64,000 nucleotides of DNA. Source: Eutreptiella sp. 'Long Island Sound 2002' (Eukaryota; Euglenozoa; Euglenophyceae; Eutreptiales; Eutreptiaceae). The stretch covers positions 56,084,919 through 56,148,918 of the forward strand of contig OZ038385.1 of NCBI GenBank assembly GCA_964036045.1, read 5' to 3'. The notes below the pieces were generated by a model. That model worked only from the letters and a program-made list of their open reading frames with translations, made no database searches and was not told the origin of the DNA. The position numbers and the translations under genes were made by a program. This document shows, piece by piece, positions 22,150 to 33,506 of this stretch. Positions within the stretch are counted from its first letter, which is position 1, and each line of letters starts with the position of its first letter.

Positions 22150-22295
22150 AGCCTTCTCTAGATGTGCTTTCGGCTTGGCGCTCTCTTGCTAAAGAGCGTG
22201 ATGTTCGAAGCAGAGGGGTTTGGTCTTCATTCGGTGTGTGGTCTGCAAGCAAGCAGACAAGATGTCCCCCTCGGCCTAAGTTTGCAGCATAGAGA
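22150..22295 (-). repeat. Inverted dispersed copy of the ~94-bp repeat family
   Basis: The complement of 22150-22295 reads TTAGGCCGAGGGGGACATCT, TGCTTGCAGACCACACACCG and AACCCCTCTG...GCGCCAAG, matching the consensus of the repeats at 24.9-26.1 kb in the opposite orientation. It shows that this family is dispersed as well as tandem. Confidence 0.6.
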
Positions 22296-22539
22296 GTGTC
22301 GCCGTAGAGGATTTAGACCCTCACCCGGAACTTGCCGCCTTCATCTTGACGTCGACAACGGTGGACTGTTGTGCCTTCCTATCGTGGTTCTCTAATGGCC
22401 TTGGCTTGAGGATCCAAAGGAGCGGCAATGGCTTTCGCCTACTGCTTCTATGCTTTCTCTACCTTTGTTGCCTTGCTTGGCGGTTGGCTTCTCCTTCTTT
22501 GCTTTGGCCTACTTCTCGCTCTTCTTTTCCTCCTGTAGA

Positions 22540-22866
22540 TCATACAATCTTCCTCGCAAGACATAATGGAGCCACAGACCCTGCATGCGCCACCCCCCCT
22601 GTGTCAAGTTTTGACCCATCCGTGTAGCAAATGTCACAACCGTTGTCCGGCTTTTCACCAATGACTCGCTGCATATCGGGGAGCAGCGATGCCCACCGTA
22701 TCCATTTTGGAAGCTTGTGCTGCTTTTGTGGCACGATTGTTCCCTGTGGGGCCAAGTCCCCCCGGCAAACATTGACTGGGGGGTGGCTACGTAACCCCTG
22801 CCGTCTAGCTAGATCGGAGCCAACGGCCGCAACTTGTAGAACACCCGCAACATTCCAAGAGCCCAA
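22540..22866 (-). pseudogene. RNase H-like retroelement fragment (tentative)
   Basis: A minus-strand frame of 108 codons contains VIGEKPDNGCDICYTDGSKL followed by DTGGVAHAG. YTDGSK followed shortly by G-rich sequence is the hallmark of the first catalytic Asp of retroelement RNase H. The rest of the domain (E, D and H residues) is not found: the frame ends at TGA and a K/E-rich low-complexity stretch follows on the same strand. It may be a small RNase H fragment or a coincidence of the TDGS motif. Confidence 0.35.
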
Positions 22867-22899
22867 CGAAAGCCCCCACGCCAGACACTTGTGACATTC

Positions 22900-24899
22900 C
22901 TAGTGGAACTGCACAGCTTCATTGATGTTTCTTGTTTTTGCTCTCCATCCTGCTAGCAACTGTTTGCCGCGTTGTTTGCCCTAGTATCCAAGGGGACCAA
23001 AGCTCTTTTGTAGCTTTTCCCAATTTATCTCCCATCCTTGGACATTTGTTGTCCTTGGTACATCTGCGAGTTTGGATGCATCCTCAGGTACACCCACAAA
23101 GGTGAAAGTGCAGGGTTTCCCTCCAACAAATCATTGTTTTGGTGGAAAGACCCTTTCCAACAAGAGGCCGTGAAGCTGCACCAACGTTTCTTGGTGTCAA
23201 AGAGGTGTTTGGGGGTCATTGTATGTAGTCCACTGGACGAACAAACCAATTGGAAATTTGGATGCATTAGGAGCGGGTATGTGGTTTGGCACTTGATTGC
23301 ATGTAGAACCAAACACACATGCATGTGACGGTATGTTTGATTGTGACAAAGTGGAGGCCATGTCTCCCAAAACTAAGATACATCATTAGACAACGGAAGA
23401 TTTACTTTTGTACTCTCTAGAGCGCCCCATTGAGAATGCCAATCACACACGCGGAATCTAGGTGGATTGACCCCGTTCGTATACAAATATACATGCATCC
23501 GATGTGCTTGCTTGTTCAGTGCGGATTATTGTTGATCATTTATCCACCCTAGAGCTTTTGGAAGAGACTGGTTGCGGTCGAAGAATCGGTGACTTGCTCC
23601 AGCCTTGCAATGCCAAAATTGGGGGTCTTTGGAAAATGTTGCTGGGAGTCTGCATCCTTTTTCGCTTCAAATTCAACGACCGAATGGCCTTGAACTCTCT
23701 CACTTGTGGTTTGTGAAAAGCTTCTACAAGGGACGAAAAGGAACATATCCTTGTACTATCGCACTATATGCACTATATATTTCTAGTACGTATGTATGTA
23801 TGTATGTACGTATGTATGTATGTGTGCATGTACCATATAATACAACCCATGATCAATTGTTTGCTTCGGTTGATCTAATGGCAATTATGATGTCCTAGGC
23901 AAAACGATGGCAAAGGGAGACGAACGTGTTTAGGGATGTCACATGTACCACTTGTCGTTTTGCTTTTAACCAGTGCGAAGTGTGGAGAACAGCCGTTGAG
24001 CTGCGAGGAGAAAAAAAGGATCATTTGACTTTGTGATCATGTGGTTCAATTTTCCAAGCTACAGTTATGGGACTGTCTGGGCGTTCCTGCATAGTGATTT
24101 TCAACGGCATTTCCATCGTAGCCGCATGCATTAGTTACCCGTTTGACGTGAACATTTGCACCGGTGTCTTGGTGGACCACAAGGCCCCGTGCAATCAGTG
24201 CAATATCATTAGACCGTCGCTGGAGTAAAGAAGCTGTCGTAGACTCGTAGGCAATGGGGCCCCCACATGCCCGGGGTATTTTTGCTATGCTCGCTGATGT
24301 CGTGTGCCCCCAACCAAAGGGTAGAGGTTCTTGCGATGGAGAATATGAACACAGGGCAGCCCCCCCCCCATATAGTGCGGTGGGGGAAGTCCCTACCTGG
24401 GTCAATCTAGCGATGAGTGTTAGAGTCCATGCAGCTTCGCCTAGCTTTTGGCAACGTGAAACGAGTGGTCACGGCCAAGGGACGCCGTGTCCCCCCCGGT
24501 TGCCCACCCCGCCACTACTGTGCGACTCCATGGGCCTCCACCGCGCTCGGAGGAGGCAATGACAAAGGGGGGCGAGAGCATACGGCCGCTTTGTAGCCGC
24601 CACTAGGGGGTATTTACACCCGGGGCATTGGCAGCAGACCCCCTAGTGTGTAGGAATGCACCAAGGAAGGGGCGTGGCATGGGCACTAGGATGTCGGTCT
24701 CCCCTAGGCTGTCGCATGCCACGAAAAGCCCCCCCCCCCCACTAACAAGGGCCCGGCAAGGAAGGCACGGAAGATAAGTCCTTCAAACATGAATGAAAAG
24801 TAAGTCCAACCCTACAACATGCACCTGTTCATTCCTATCGGCCGCATATATGCAATTCCTCCCGTAACCATGGACATAGGTTGTGGCACAAGGAGTATT
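22900..24899. other. No gene recognised; includes (GTAT)n microsatellite
   Basis: Anonymous sequence. A GTAT/GTAC tetranucleotide run occupies 23788-23835. Frames at 23504-23716 (plus), 23549-23746 (minus) and 24046-24405 (minus) are protein-like in composition but unassigned and partly antisense to one another. C-runs occur near 24360 and 24728. Confidence 0.4.
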
Positions 24900-26110
24900 T
24901 GCGGGTGGCGCTGCTTGGAAGCCAATCCCCTCTGCAGGCGCTCATGAGGCAGCGACCTTAGCCGTAGGAGGACATTGCTTTGTGCCGAGCTTGCAAGTCA
25001 TGAGCCGCACAGAGGCCGAACCCCTCTGCTGGTGCGCAAATACGGAGCGACCTCCAACCATGGGGCACACCCCCTCCGCCCGGCTTGAAGGGCACGTGCC
25101 GCATGCACGCCAACCCCCTCCGCTTGCGCCGTAGGGCCGCAACCAAATTTGCCAGCACGCAAGCAAGTGGAGAGCCCCTCCATTTTTCCGACCAAATTTC
25201 CAACATGTTGGTCCAACCAACCTTTGCTTGTGATATCGCTTGGTGGCGGGTACACCCCCCTCCCTATTTCCGAGCAAAAGCTTCAAGTGCTTGCCCAGGC
25301 CGGTGGCACCACCAGAAGTTGCTCCTGATATCGCGAGCACGTTGTGGGTCGCCCTGTGTCGTCCGTTTTTCCCGAGCGAAATTCCCGGGCACCCGGTATT
25401 TGGGCCAACGAATTTCTGCTCCACCCCTAAGAACATCAACACCGTCGGGTAGATGCTTTCAACTTCAGGTGTTGAAAAAAGTGCTAAGCATTTGTTATCC
25501 GCTTCCCACAAAATTTGACGTGCGGTGCTTTACGACGGGTGTCTAGGTAGCGACCTTAGGCCCAACAAGACATCTTGTACGCACTACTTGCAAATCGCAG
25601 GCCACATGCAGACCAATTCCGTCTCGACCTTAGGCCCAACAAGACATCTTGTATGCACTACTTGCAGATCGCACGCCACATGCAGACCAATTCCGTTTGT
25701 TGGCACTCTCTAGGCTGGGAGCTCAAGCCACGGGGACATCATGTTTGCGTGGTTGTAGATCCCGAGCCACATGGACAACAATCCACTCTGATGGTACTCT
25801 CGAGGTAGCATATCAAATGCCACATGGAGAGCAGTTTTGTTTGCGAGCACTCTCTAGGCTGCAGCCTTAGGCCTAGGGGGATGTGTAGATCCCGTGCCAC
25901 ATGGGCACCAATCCACTCTACCGGTACTCTCAAGGCAGCATATCGCTCTCTGTGCCGTGGCTTTAGGCCCAGTAGGGGCATCCCGTCCGTCGCCGCTCTA
26001 GGCTACGCCCTCGAGCCACGAGGGACATCCTATCGGCGCTGCTTGCACATCACACACCACGTGAAGATCAATCCCCTCCATTGGCGCTCTCTACGCTACC
26101 CAGTGCCCAA
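24900..26110 (+). repeat. ~94-bp tandem/dispersed repeat family
   Basis: Units share CCAATCCCCTCTG near one end, then GCGCTCTCTAGGCT, CTTAGGCC...GGGGACATC, GCTTGCAGATCxCxxGCCACA and TGxAGA. Successive CCAAYCCCCTCYG landmarks at about 24922, 25016 and 25110 are 94 bp apart. A shorter 74-bp version is tandemly duplicated at 25551-25624 and 25625-25698 with high identity. About 400 bp at 25140-25545 is unrelated or too diverged to align. A copy in reverse orientation lies at 22150-22295. Confidence 0.75.
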
Positions 26111-26209
26111 TGCCAGCTGCAATGCGGTAAAGTGCTTCAAAAGGCCCACGATCCACTAGCCTTTGCAATGTAAAAGTGCGCCAGGGAGCTGCTGTACGGA
26201 TGGTGATAA

Positions 26210-28110
26210 TTCAGAGCAGGGATCCTTCAGTGCACCACGGCACTACAACAAGTGACGGGCAATGCGCATGCTTCAATGCATTGCCGCACTACATGGGGCC
26301 GCTAGTAGTGGGTGTCCTTCAGCACGTTGTTGCACGGGAAGGGGTAGGGGAAATGGGGCACAAGGCATTGCATCGAAGGAGCCCAATTGGCTGGTGCCCC
26401 CCTTAGGTGCGGCAATGTACTGAAGGATCCCCTTTGCCCACTACCCCCTACAATGTGGGGCTATTGTGGAAGAGGCCCACTTCCCGTTGCCCACGGCGGG
26501 GTAAAAAGAGATCCCCGCTGCCGCATGCCCTGTGCCATGCGACAGTGTAATAAACAATCCCCACTACCCTTTGCCCGCTACAACGTGGTAGTGTACTGAA
26601 TGATCCCCACTGCTTGCCTTCTACCATGGAGGAATGCTATGATGGAGCCCCACTGCCCCGTGACCCGTTGAATGCGGCATCGGACCAAACAACCCCAACT
26701 ACAGACTGTCCCCTGCGGTGCGTTGCTGTCCCAAAGTATCCCCAGTGCCCAATACCCCTTGTAGAGGGGCAATGTAGTGAAGGAGCCCAACTACCCACTG
26801 CCCCCTACAAAGCGGAAGTGTCCTAAAGGAGCCCCAATGCCCCCAGCCCCTTGTAGTGTGGCGGCGTACTGGAGGATCCGCACTGCCCAGGGCTCCCTGT
26901 AGGGTGGCGATAAAAAACCCAGCCCCACTGCTACCCATGCATTACAGTAGTGTATTGAAGGATCCCCGTTGCCCATAGCCCCCTGTTGTGTACCCGTGCA
27001 TAGAAGGATTACCACCATTTACGGTGCCATAATGTAGTACCGGCCCCCAACGGCCCCATGCCCTCTACAAGACGGCAATGACCCCCCTCCCCCCCCGTCC
27101 TCTGCCTCTTGTAGTGCGTCATGGTACTAAAGTACCCCCATTGCCTAGTGCCCCACGGGATGTTAGTCTTGTAGTGAAGGATGCCCAGTCCGTGTCATTT
27201 GCACTGCAATAGTTTGTTGAAGGATCCCCATTGCCCGCAGCCCTTTGTAGTGCGGTAGTGTGTTGAAGGAGCCCTAGTGCCCATTACCCCCTACAATGCG
27301 GCGGTGCAATTCAGGGTCTCTAGTCCTCACCGGGCCCTGTAGTGCACGACGTACTCAAGGATTCCCACTCCCCCGTGACCCTTGTAGTGCCGTAGTGTAC
27401 TGAGGGATTCCCACGGCCCTGCTGATCGATCCCCAGTGCCCATTGACACCGACGGTGCGGCAATGTATTGATAAGGGCCCCCCTCCTCTCCACCCTACAA
27501 TGCGACCTTGTATAGCAGGATCACCGTTGTGCACTGGCTCTTGTAGTGCGGCGGTATATTGAAGGAGGCCCATTACCCACGGCCCATGATATTGCAGCAC
27601 TTTTCTAAAGGATCCCCATGGCGCATTATCCCTAGGTATGGTAAAGGAGTCCCACTGCCCACTGCCCCCTACAATGCGATAGTGTATTCAAGGATCTCTG
27701 CTGCAAAAGGCCCCTTGCAATGTGGCTGTGTATTGAAGGATCCCCACTACCCCTAGCCCCGTGCAATGCAGCCATGTGCTCATAGGGGCCCCACTGCCCA
27801 CGACCCCATGCCGTGCGGCGATGTGCGGAAGGAACTCCGATGCCCGTTGCCCCTTGCACTGCGAAGGTGTACGGAAGGATCCCCATTGCCCCCCGCAACT
27901 TGCAGTGCAGATGTGTACCGAAGGATCCCCACTGAAGCCCGCGCCCCGCGGTGCGGCACTCTATTGCGGGATCCCCAAGGACCGTTGCGGCTTGCCGTGC
28001 GGCACCTTACTGAATGATCCCCAGTGCCCACTATCCCCGAAAGTGTAGCACTGTATAGAAGCATCTCCGTAGCCACTGCCCCCGATAGTGCGGCAATCTA
28101 CAAAAGGTTC
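26210..28110 (+). repeat. 46-bp tandem array, about 40 degenerate units
   Basis: The unit is close to ATCCCCATTGCCCACTGCCC, then CCTACAATGCGGCAGTGTAT, then TGAAGG. Two adjacent units around 27224-27315 measure exactly 46 bp each. Most units read in one direction, but 26210-26355 reads the reverse complement (GATCCTTCAGTGCACCACGG and following), so orientation switches near 26355. Copy number is estimated from span and unit length. Because 46 is not a multiple of three, the frames through it are artefacts. GGATCC occurs at most unit junctions. Confidence 0.85.
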
Positions 28111-28329
28111 TCCTCGACTACCTACGCGCAGGCCTCATCAACGCCTAACCATGGCTCGGAGGCCACATAGGCATGGGCCTAGCAAGAACTTTAGTTGCGC
28201 CACTAGGCAAAGCGATGGAGCATCTCGCAGAGCATCTCTACGGCAATCTTGGACTGAAGAAGCCTAGCATCACCCGTTTTCAATTAGCCATGTGCAAGAC
28301 GTTCCGTCCATAGCAATTTGGTAGTAGCG

Positions 28330-28640
28330 CCTTCGGCACACCACACCACACAACACGACACACCACATACCACAACACATACCGCGCACACACCACACCA
28401 TGCCATACATTGCACCGACACGCCATACACCACACCCAAACCACCACCAACATCATACCACACCACACGATACCACACCCACATAACAGCACACCCCACG
28501 GCACGCCAGCCTACAAGACCACAAGACACACCACTACACCACAACACACCACACAACACCAGACCCCAGTCACATTACACCACAACCCACGACACCGTAA
28601 GCTGCAACACCACAACACTCCCCTCTACACCAGTCTAGAC
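28330..28640 (+). repeat. CAC/CACA-rich low-complexity island
   Basis: About 300 bp of CACCACACC, ACAACAC and CCACATAC words with almost no G. It directly follows the 46-bp array after a 200-bp gap. Its complement resembles the GTG-rich island at 13770-13915. The Thr/His/Pro frames across it are artefacts. Confidence 0.85.
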
Positions 28641-29002
28641 CCCACCTCACCACACGAGGGGTCAAAAGAGATACGTGCACACTAGGCTTTCCAAACAATT
28701 CTGAAATGCATTCGGATTAAGTTGTATTTTCTAAAACGCCCATTTTTTTTCATCACAAGAGAACATGTTCTTGCAGGCGCCTAGGTACCCCCTTGCCCCA
28801 CTCGCCGAGCCCGACGGTTGTTCCCACTACTCTACACTCAGTACCGCCCCCTGTTAGATGCCCATTAAATATATTTTATGCCTTCGCAATCGGTGGGAAG
28901 GTTGCTTGGGCATAGGACGCTTGCAATACACCACTTGGCCACTATCATAGCCTCGGGTGTGTTTGTTATAAACATCTCTTGTTCCCTTGGAACCTACCTT
29001 GA

Positions 29003-29275
29003 TTGGTGACTACTATCAGTGTGTGTTGTTGTGACTGCCTCGTCGAGGACCACCTTGATAAACACTTATCCGTCAAATGCAAGAAATGTGGCCATAAACA
29101 TGGCCTCGATGTCGGCATGATACAGGAAGGGGATAAAATTTTGCGCCAAGTCAAATCTGTGGTCGTAGATTTCGCCATGGGAATTTTTGCGGAGCCTCCG
29201 AGTTTAGTGTATCGCCACCCTCCACACTCCACAGTGTGTACCCTTAGCGTGCGAGAAATTCGCCGAGAAACCTGA
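29003..29275 (+). CDS. Small Cys-containing hypothetical protein
   Basis: A 90-codon frame ending in TGA. CCCDCLVEDHLDKHLSVKCK followed by KCGHKHG gives C-x-C and C-x-x-C pairs with nearby His, a possible single zinc-binding module. The C-terminal part (GDKILRQVKSVVVDFAMGIF) is helical-looking. No family is assigned. It may be one exon or a transposon-encoded zinc knuckle. Confidence 0.3.
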   Translation: MVTTISVCCCDCLVEDHLDKHLSVKCKKCGHKHGLDVGMIQEGDKILRQVKSVVVDFAMGIFAEPPSLVYRHPPHSTVCTLSVREIRRET

Positions 29276-29879
29276 ATTTTGTGTGGGAAATTTGGCGGTC
29301 AATTTGAAGCGCGGAATTTCCCACGCGAAGTGAAAGTGCCACGAACCCCCCCCCCCTTGTAGCGTGAGATGTGCATTTTTCCCAAAAAGGGAAGACAAGC
29401 AATCACTTGTTGTGTGCCGGAGTGAGGAAGAATCATTCCCAACCCTGTAATGTTGTGCGACACCAAATTGAAGCACCAACAGTTTGAGATGGTAGTGCGA
29501 AGTACTACGTTCATAACCACAGCTGACCCACTGCATGTTGAGAATGAGCGCATGCGTAATGCCAAAATAACCGAAGCTGGCAGCAGTGCAAAGCATCCCA
29601 TTTCTAGGTGATTTGGCCAACGATCCAAATAGCTTTGGTTTTGTGTGTTTGTTCCTTGGGGCCCTTATTCGGACACACCCATGCCTTTGCTTCCACGAAT
29701 TAAGCAAGCTTGGATCACAATACCTCTAGTTGATGCACGTGTGTAGGCCATAACACCAGAGTCCATCAACCCCCACGGTTTTGTGGCCTACATTGAGAGG
29801 GGGGGTTCTTGTGCACACATTTCGAGATGGCTACCCACCCTGCCATGGTTTGTGTGTGGTGGAGGGATACTACTAGTGT
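29276..29879. other. No gene recognised
   Basis: A minus-strand frame at 29204-29707 (167 codons) crosses a C-run and lacks a recognised domain. I see no feature to annotate with confidence. Confidence 0.35.
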
Positions 29880-30195
29880 TGGGTAGATACTTTCCAACAT
29901 CTATCGCCGTTTTGTACAACAACAATCTTCAAACACTCATCTTGATAGAGAATAGCATGGGAAATGCGGGTGTTTCCCGCCTCGTGCAATATTTGAGGGG
30001 AAGCCAAAGCCTTTCACAGTGCTTGATATTCCCTCGATGAACTTGAAATGTGATGGATGCGCTTCGCTTGGACAATGGTTGGAGCACAACAATTGTTTGA
30101 CAAAATTCAAGATGTGCATACGACTGCCAACAATGAGGCGCGTGGTACAGGTCTTCGGCGACGTCGTGTGGGAACATGAGTTTGAAGGAGGGTAG
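29880..30195 (+). pseudogene. Leucine-rich-repeat relic (RNI/NLR-type)
   Basis: Frame 1 reads NNNLQTLILIENSMGNAGVS then RLVQYLRGSQSL; after a frameshift near 30000 the other frame reads PFTVLDIPSMNLKCDGCASL then GQWLEHNNCLTKFKM. Both blocks match the ~28-residue ribonuclease-inhibitor-type LRR (L-x-x-L-x-L-x-x-N-x-x-x-x-x-G-x-x-x-L-x-x-x-L-x-x-N-x-x-L). At least two repeats are visible and the upstream part is not recognised. The second block shares its frame with the RING region downstream, separated only by TAG codons (30193, 30274, 30277, 30286), which suggests one former LRR-RING gene. Confidence 0.6.
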
Positions 30196-30288
30196 GAAGA
30201 GCATACACGGACCACGGCAAACAAGTCACAAGCAAAGTGCGGGGACCTCACGGTTTGGGCCAACAAGGCGGCCTAGTAGGACCAGTAG

Positions 30289-30741
30289 TGCGGCGTCTGC
30301 TGGGAAATAGTCGACGACAACGACGCCCCGCTCCTTGGGCATGACCTCGGCTGCGGCAACGCCGAGCAGCTGCACTGGTTCTGCAGCCCGTGCATCGCGC
30401 AACTGCATGCCTGCCCACTTTGCCGACGGCCGCACCCCCTCTGCACAGCTCCGCCGCCGCGCGAAACCCAAACCGACGACCTCACGCTCCATACAATGCG
30501 CACCCTGATTGCCCACAATGTCTGGGCGCGTGACGGGGGGGACAGCCCCGACGTTGAGTGGTTGGACGTCCTCGGCGAGGAGGACCCGGCGGCACCGCCA
30601 CCCCGCCCCCCCTGGCGCGCACCAACGTGGGCGCTGCCAGTCGAGGGGGCAGACCCCACGATCTGGGTTCCAGACTACGAACAATACAGCGGCGTGCCAC
30701 GGGGCAGCCTACCCCCCGTTGGCAATCTACCGGACAGCTGA
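30289..30741 (+). CDS. RING-finger (C3HC4-like) protein segment
   Basis: A 150-codon GC-rich frame ends at TGA 30739. It opens with CGVCWEIVDDND, continues with LGCGNAEQLHWFCSPCIAQL, and closes the motif with HACPLCRRP. The order C-x2-C, C, H-x2-C, C-x2-C with HWFC and CPLCR is that of a RING finger, the zinc-binding domain of most single-subunit E3 ubiquitin ligases. Spacing between the third Cys and the His is longer than usual (six residues). An acidic then Pro-rich tail follows. There is no Met before the RING: it follows TAG codons that link it in frame to the LRR relic. A simple GT-AG intron from 30192 to 30288 would not keep this frame. G+C is well above the neighbours, suggesting different origin or selection. 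Confidence 0.6.
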   Translation, partial: CGVCWEIVDDNDAPLLGHDLGCGNAEQLHWFCSPCIAQLHACPLCRRPHPLCTAPPPRETQTDDLTLHTMRTLIAHNVWARDGGDSPDVEWLDVLGEEDPAAPPPRPPWRAPTWALPVEGADPTIWVPDYEQYSGVPRGSLPPVGNLPDS

Positions 30742-31179
30742 GGCCCCATCGGCCCCATGAACCGCGACAACTGGCGCACCACCGTCATCACCCTTACCAC
30801 CCGCTTCCCGTTCACCTTCGGCTGGCTGGTGGGGGGCGCGGAGTGGGCCATGGGGATCGTTCGCGGCCGCAGGCCACCGACGCCACACGGACTACGGGCG
30901 TTCCGGCACCATCGGGGGCCGGCACGCCACAGAGCCCCCGGCAAGAACGTGCATCCAAACGGGCGGCGCAGCGACACCAGCCGCAGCACCACCCATGCCA
31001 CCCCCCCATGCACATGAAGAGGTGTGAATAGAAGAGATACAATACACAGCTACCTGGTGGTTGCCTTAGCCGATGATGCAACCAAAGTTGACTCATGTGT
31101 TGGTAACAGTGGCGGGAAGTGGACTTGCTTTCGCAAGGGTTTGTGGAAGGTCAGTCTTTGTTGCAATCTTAATGGCCCG
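30742..31179. other. GC-rich continuation downstream of the RING frame
   Basis: The RING frame reopens after its TGA and runs to 31017 with a basic Arg/Pro/His-rich composition; a second overlapping frame is Pro/Gln-rich. Neither has a domain. Probably 3' flank, or a diverged C-terminal part of the RING gene. From about 31030 base composition returns to the local average. Confidence 0.3.
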
Positions 31180-33020
31180 TGCAATTTAAAGGGGTGGTGG
31201 AACTTAAGAAGGCTTCATCATTACCAACATGCTTCAACAAGGCTTTTGGAATCCGGAGGATGTCACACCTCTTGCACTTACAAATTTTTTTTGATGTGGC
31301 TCATGTGGACAAATTTGATTTGTTTTTGGGTGATAGATGGTTACACAAATTCCAAATGAGCCCCATGGGTCATCGAGGATGCTTCGGAGATCCCATCAAA
31401 GATCAACCTCTTTTGTTCTACTATGTTTGGACTACCTTGAGGTCACCTTCCGAATTTTTGGAGACGTGGTTCACACTGGTCACGCCGAGCTTCTTCAGGT
31501 CAAATATGAGAAAAAATTCCATCAGAATCCAACATTCGTGAAACCTCTTGACCCCATGAGAGTCGAGGGATCCAAGGATAGCTCTCAATGGAAGTGTGCT
31601 GATTATCGGGGTTCAAGCCCCTACTCGATGGCTTTGCCAACCAAAAAAAAAAGCTGCCCATATCATTGGGAAAATGCATGGCCACAAATAAGTGATAAGC
31701 CTTGATGGCTGAATGCACTGTTCCATGCGACGAGTAGCAAACTGAACCATGGTTCGACGAACTCCTTTACATCAGTCAACAAATGCCAAGTCCTCCACAA
31801 AAGAGCGTCAAGCTCCATAGCGCCATTGCCTGAAAGGCACGGGGAAGCTGTCACATGTTACATTGATTGTTCCATGCTTGGAAACATGGGAGGCACTTTG
31901 AGGATTTTGGAGATGACACCCTCTGTGCTCAAGTAATGCCGAACCCACCTGTCCGTGGTAAGAATGGGATGGTCGATATCAATCTTGATCCTCACCTCAA
32001 ACGAAAAACGCAACGGCCATTTCAACAAGTTGGACCAAAGGCGGAAGCAACAGGCAAAATCATTCAATGGAATTTGAAGATCTTTGGGTGTTTAGAGCAT
32101 TGCATGACCTCTTCTGGGTGTAGTGCTCCATTTGTGGTTCCAAGCCTTTTGCCGGCGGACCAATCATCAATCGACACTTCGTGCTTCGTTGTAGATTTCC
32201 GCAACCTAAATGATGCTATAATTCCCGATGCACACCCCTTGCCAAAGGTTGAAAACCTCCCTCAACACAGAAAGCATGGCTGAATTTTGACAGTTTTGGA
32301 TCTCCACCATGGATGCCATCAAATGTTTCTTCACCCCGACTCAGGGCTGCTAACGGCCATGGCCACACCCCATGGCACCGTGCAACGAACCATGATGCCA
32401 ATGGGGATAAAAAAAAGCACCATGCATGTTTCAACAAACGATGAAAGATGTTGTTGGAGAAATTGCTGCTTTTTGTTCACTGTACATACCTAATATCATC
32501 ATTGCGACCTCGAAGGGAGAGAATGAGGAAGAGCGAATCAAAAGCAGGAACGAAAGGCTCGTATGGTATCAAAACCGCCCCGCCAACGAAAATTGGTTTG
32601 TGGGCCTCAACAAGGGCAGATGTTTGTGAATGGTGTTAAATTCCGTGGATCCATTGCAGTAAATGGTACCGAAAGACCACCGCCGGGCAAACTGGCCGCA
32701 TCACAACTTCGGGGGAGACTACGGACAATCACACAATGTGTGCATTTCTTGGGTGCAACAACTTCTATCATCAATTCGTCCTAATGCATGCCTCCACGGC
32801 TGGACCATTAAGTGAACTATTGAACGTATCGCGGAATGCCGTTCGCAAAGGGAGTGAGGTAAAATGGAATTGGAATGCTAAGTGTTCGATGGCTTTCCAT
32901 CTACTCAACGAAGCCTTGATGTTGCATGCCTCCACATTCGACTTGACTAAAAGCTTTCTGCATCCACAAAAATGCATCGGGATGTGCAATTGGTTGTGTG
33001 GTCGAACAATGTGATAAACA
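31180..33020 (+). mobile_element. Ty3/gypsy-like LTR retrotransposon pol, decayed
   Basis: Plus-strand pieces in pol order. (1) Aspartic-protease tail near 31280-31350: DKFDLFLGDRWLHKF, matching x-D-x-ILGxxWL. (2) RT start at about 32170-32270: VVDFRNLNDAI then PDAHPLPKVENL (family DYRxLNxxT..PLPxI). (3) About 32290-32410: VLDLHHGCHQMFLHPDSG then MPMGIKKSTM (LDLxxGYHQI, MPFGLxNA). (4) About 32430-32510: FQQTMKDV then SLYIPNIIIATS, where the catalytic YxDD is replaced by YIPN. (5) About 32740-32990: FLGCNNFYHQF, GPLSELL and WNWNAKCSMAFHLLNEAL, the RT/RNase H connection. Several frameshifts and a TGA at 32281 (probably former Trp) separate them. No LTRs or integrase are found, so it is a dead internal fragment. 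Confidence 0.8.
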
Positions 33021-33506
33021 CGGCAATCATTACCCCCTAGCACCATCCCTGACTTTAAGTCGCATCTCTTGTCGTCGTCTTGTTGAGCAACTATTGAATC
33101 TAGCAACCGAAACAAACCACGCTCCTTGGAAACCCACTACCGATGCTCTCGGGGGTGTTCCGATGGGCCCAACAAGCAACTAACAGGCAGTTTTTGGCCT
33201 TTGGGTGGTGTATGTCCACTGAAGGGATAGTGTACAGGTGGTGCGTAAAGATATGAGGGTGCCATTGGACTCTTCCAAAGGAAAGACCTTGGACCTTGGA
33301 AGAGGAGTCTTCCCCTTTAGTTAGGCTACAAACAACCAACACAGTTGGGAAGTAGGCCAAGGTCCACTCTCCGCAACCCCTAGTTTGAATCGGGAATCGG
33401 AGCAATGCCTGCTGAGAATCACCAGAAAAACAGATTTCTGTGTCAACTCAACTCTTGACTTCTTTGGCAGCTTTGTGCTACACTTATAATGTGGTGATAG
33501 CAAAGT
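33021..33506. other. No gene recognised; position of the expected RNase H/integrase
   Basis: Follows the gypsy RT-connection block. The RNase H and integrase domains expected next are not recognisable. Small overlapping frames only. Confidence 0.35.

Noticed and set aside
26600-28080. Many 60-100 codon frames with repeated Tyr/Thr/Gly or Pro/Cys peptides
   Set aside because: They are frame-shifting translations of the 46-bp array.
31600-31640. GGGGTTCAAGCCCC, resembling a tRNA T-arm
   Set aside because: It lies in the decayed gypsy region and the upstream sequence does not fold as a tRNA.
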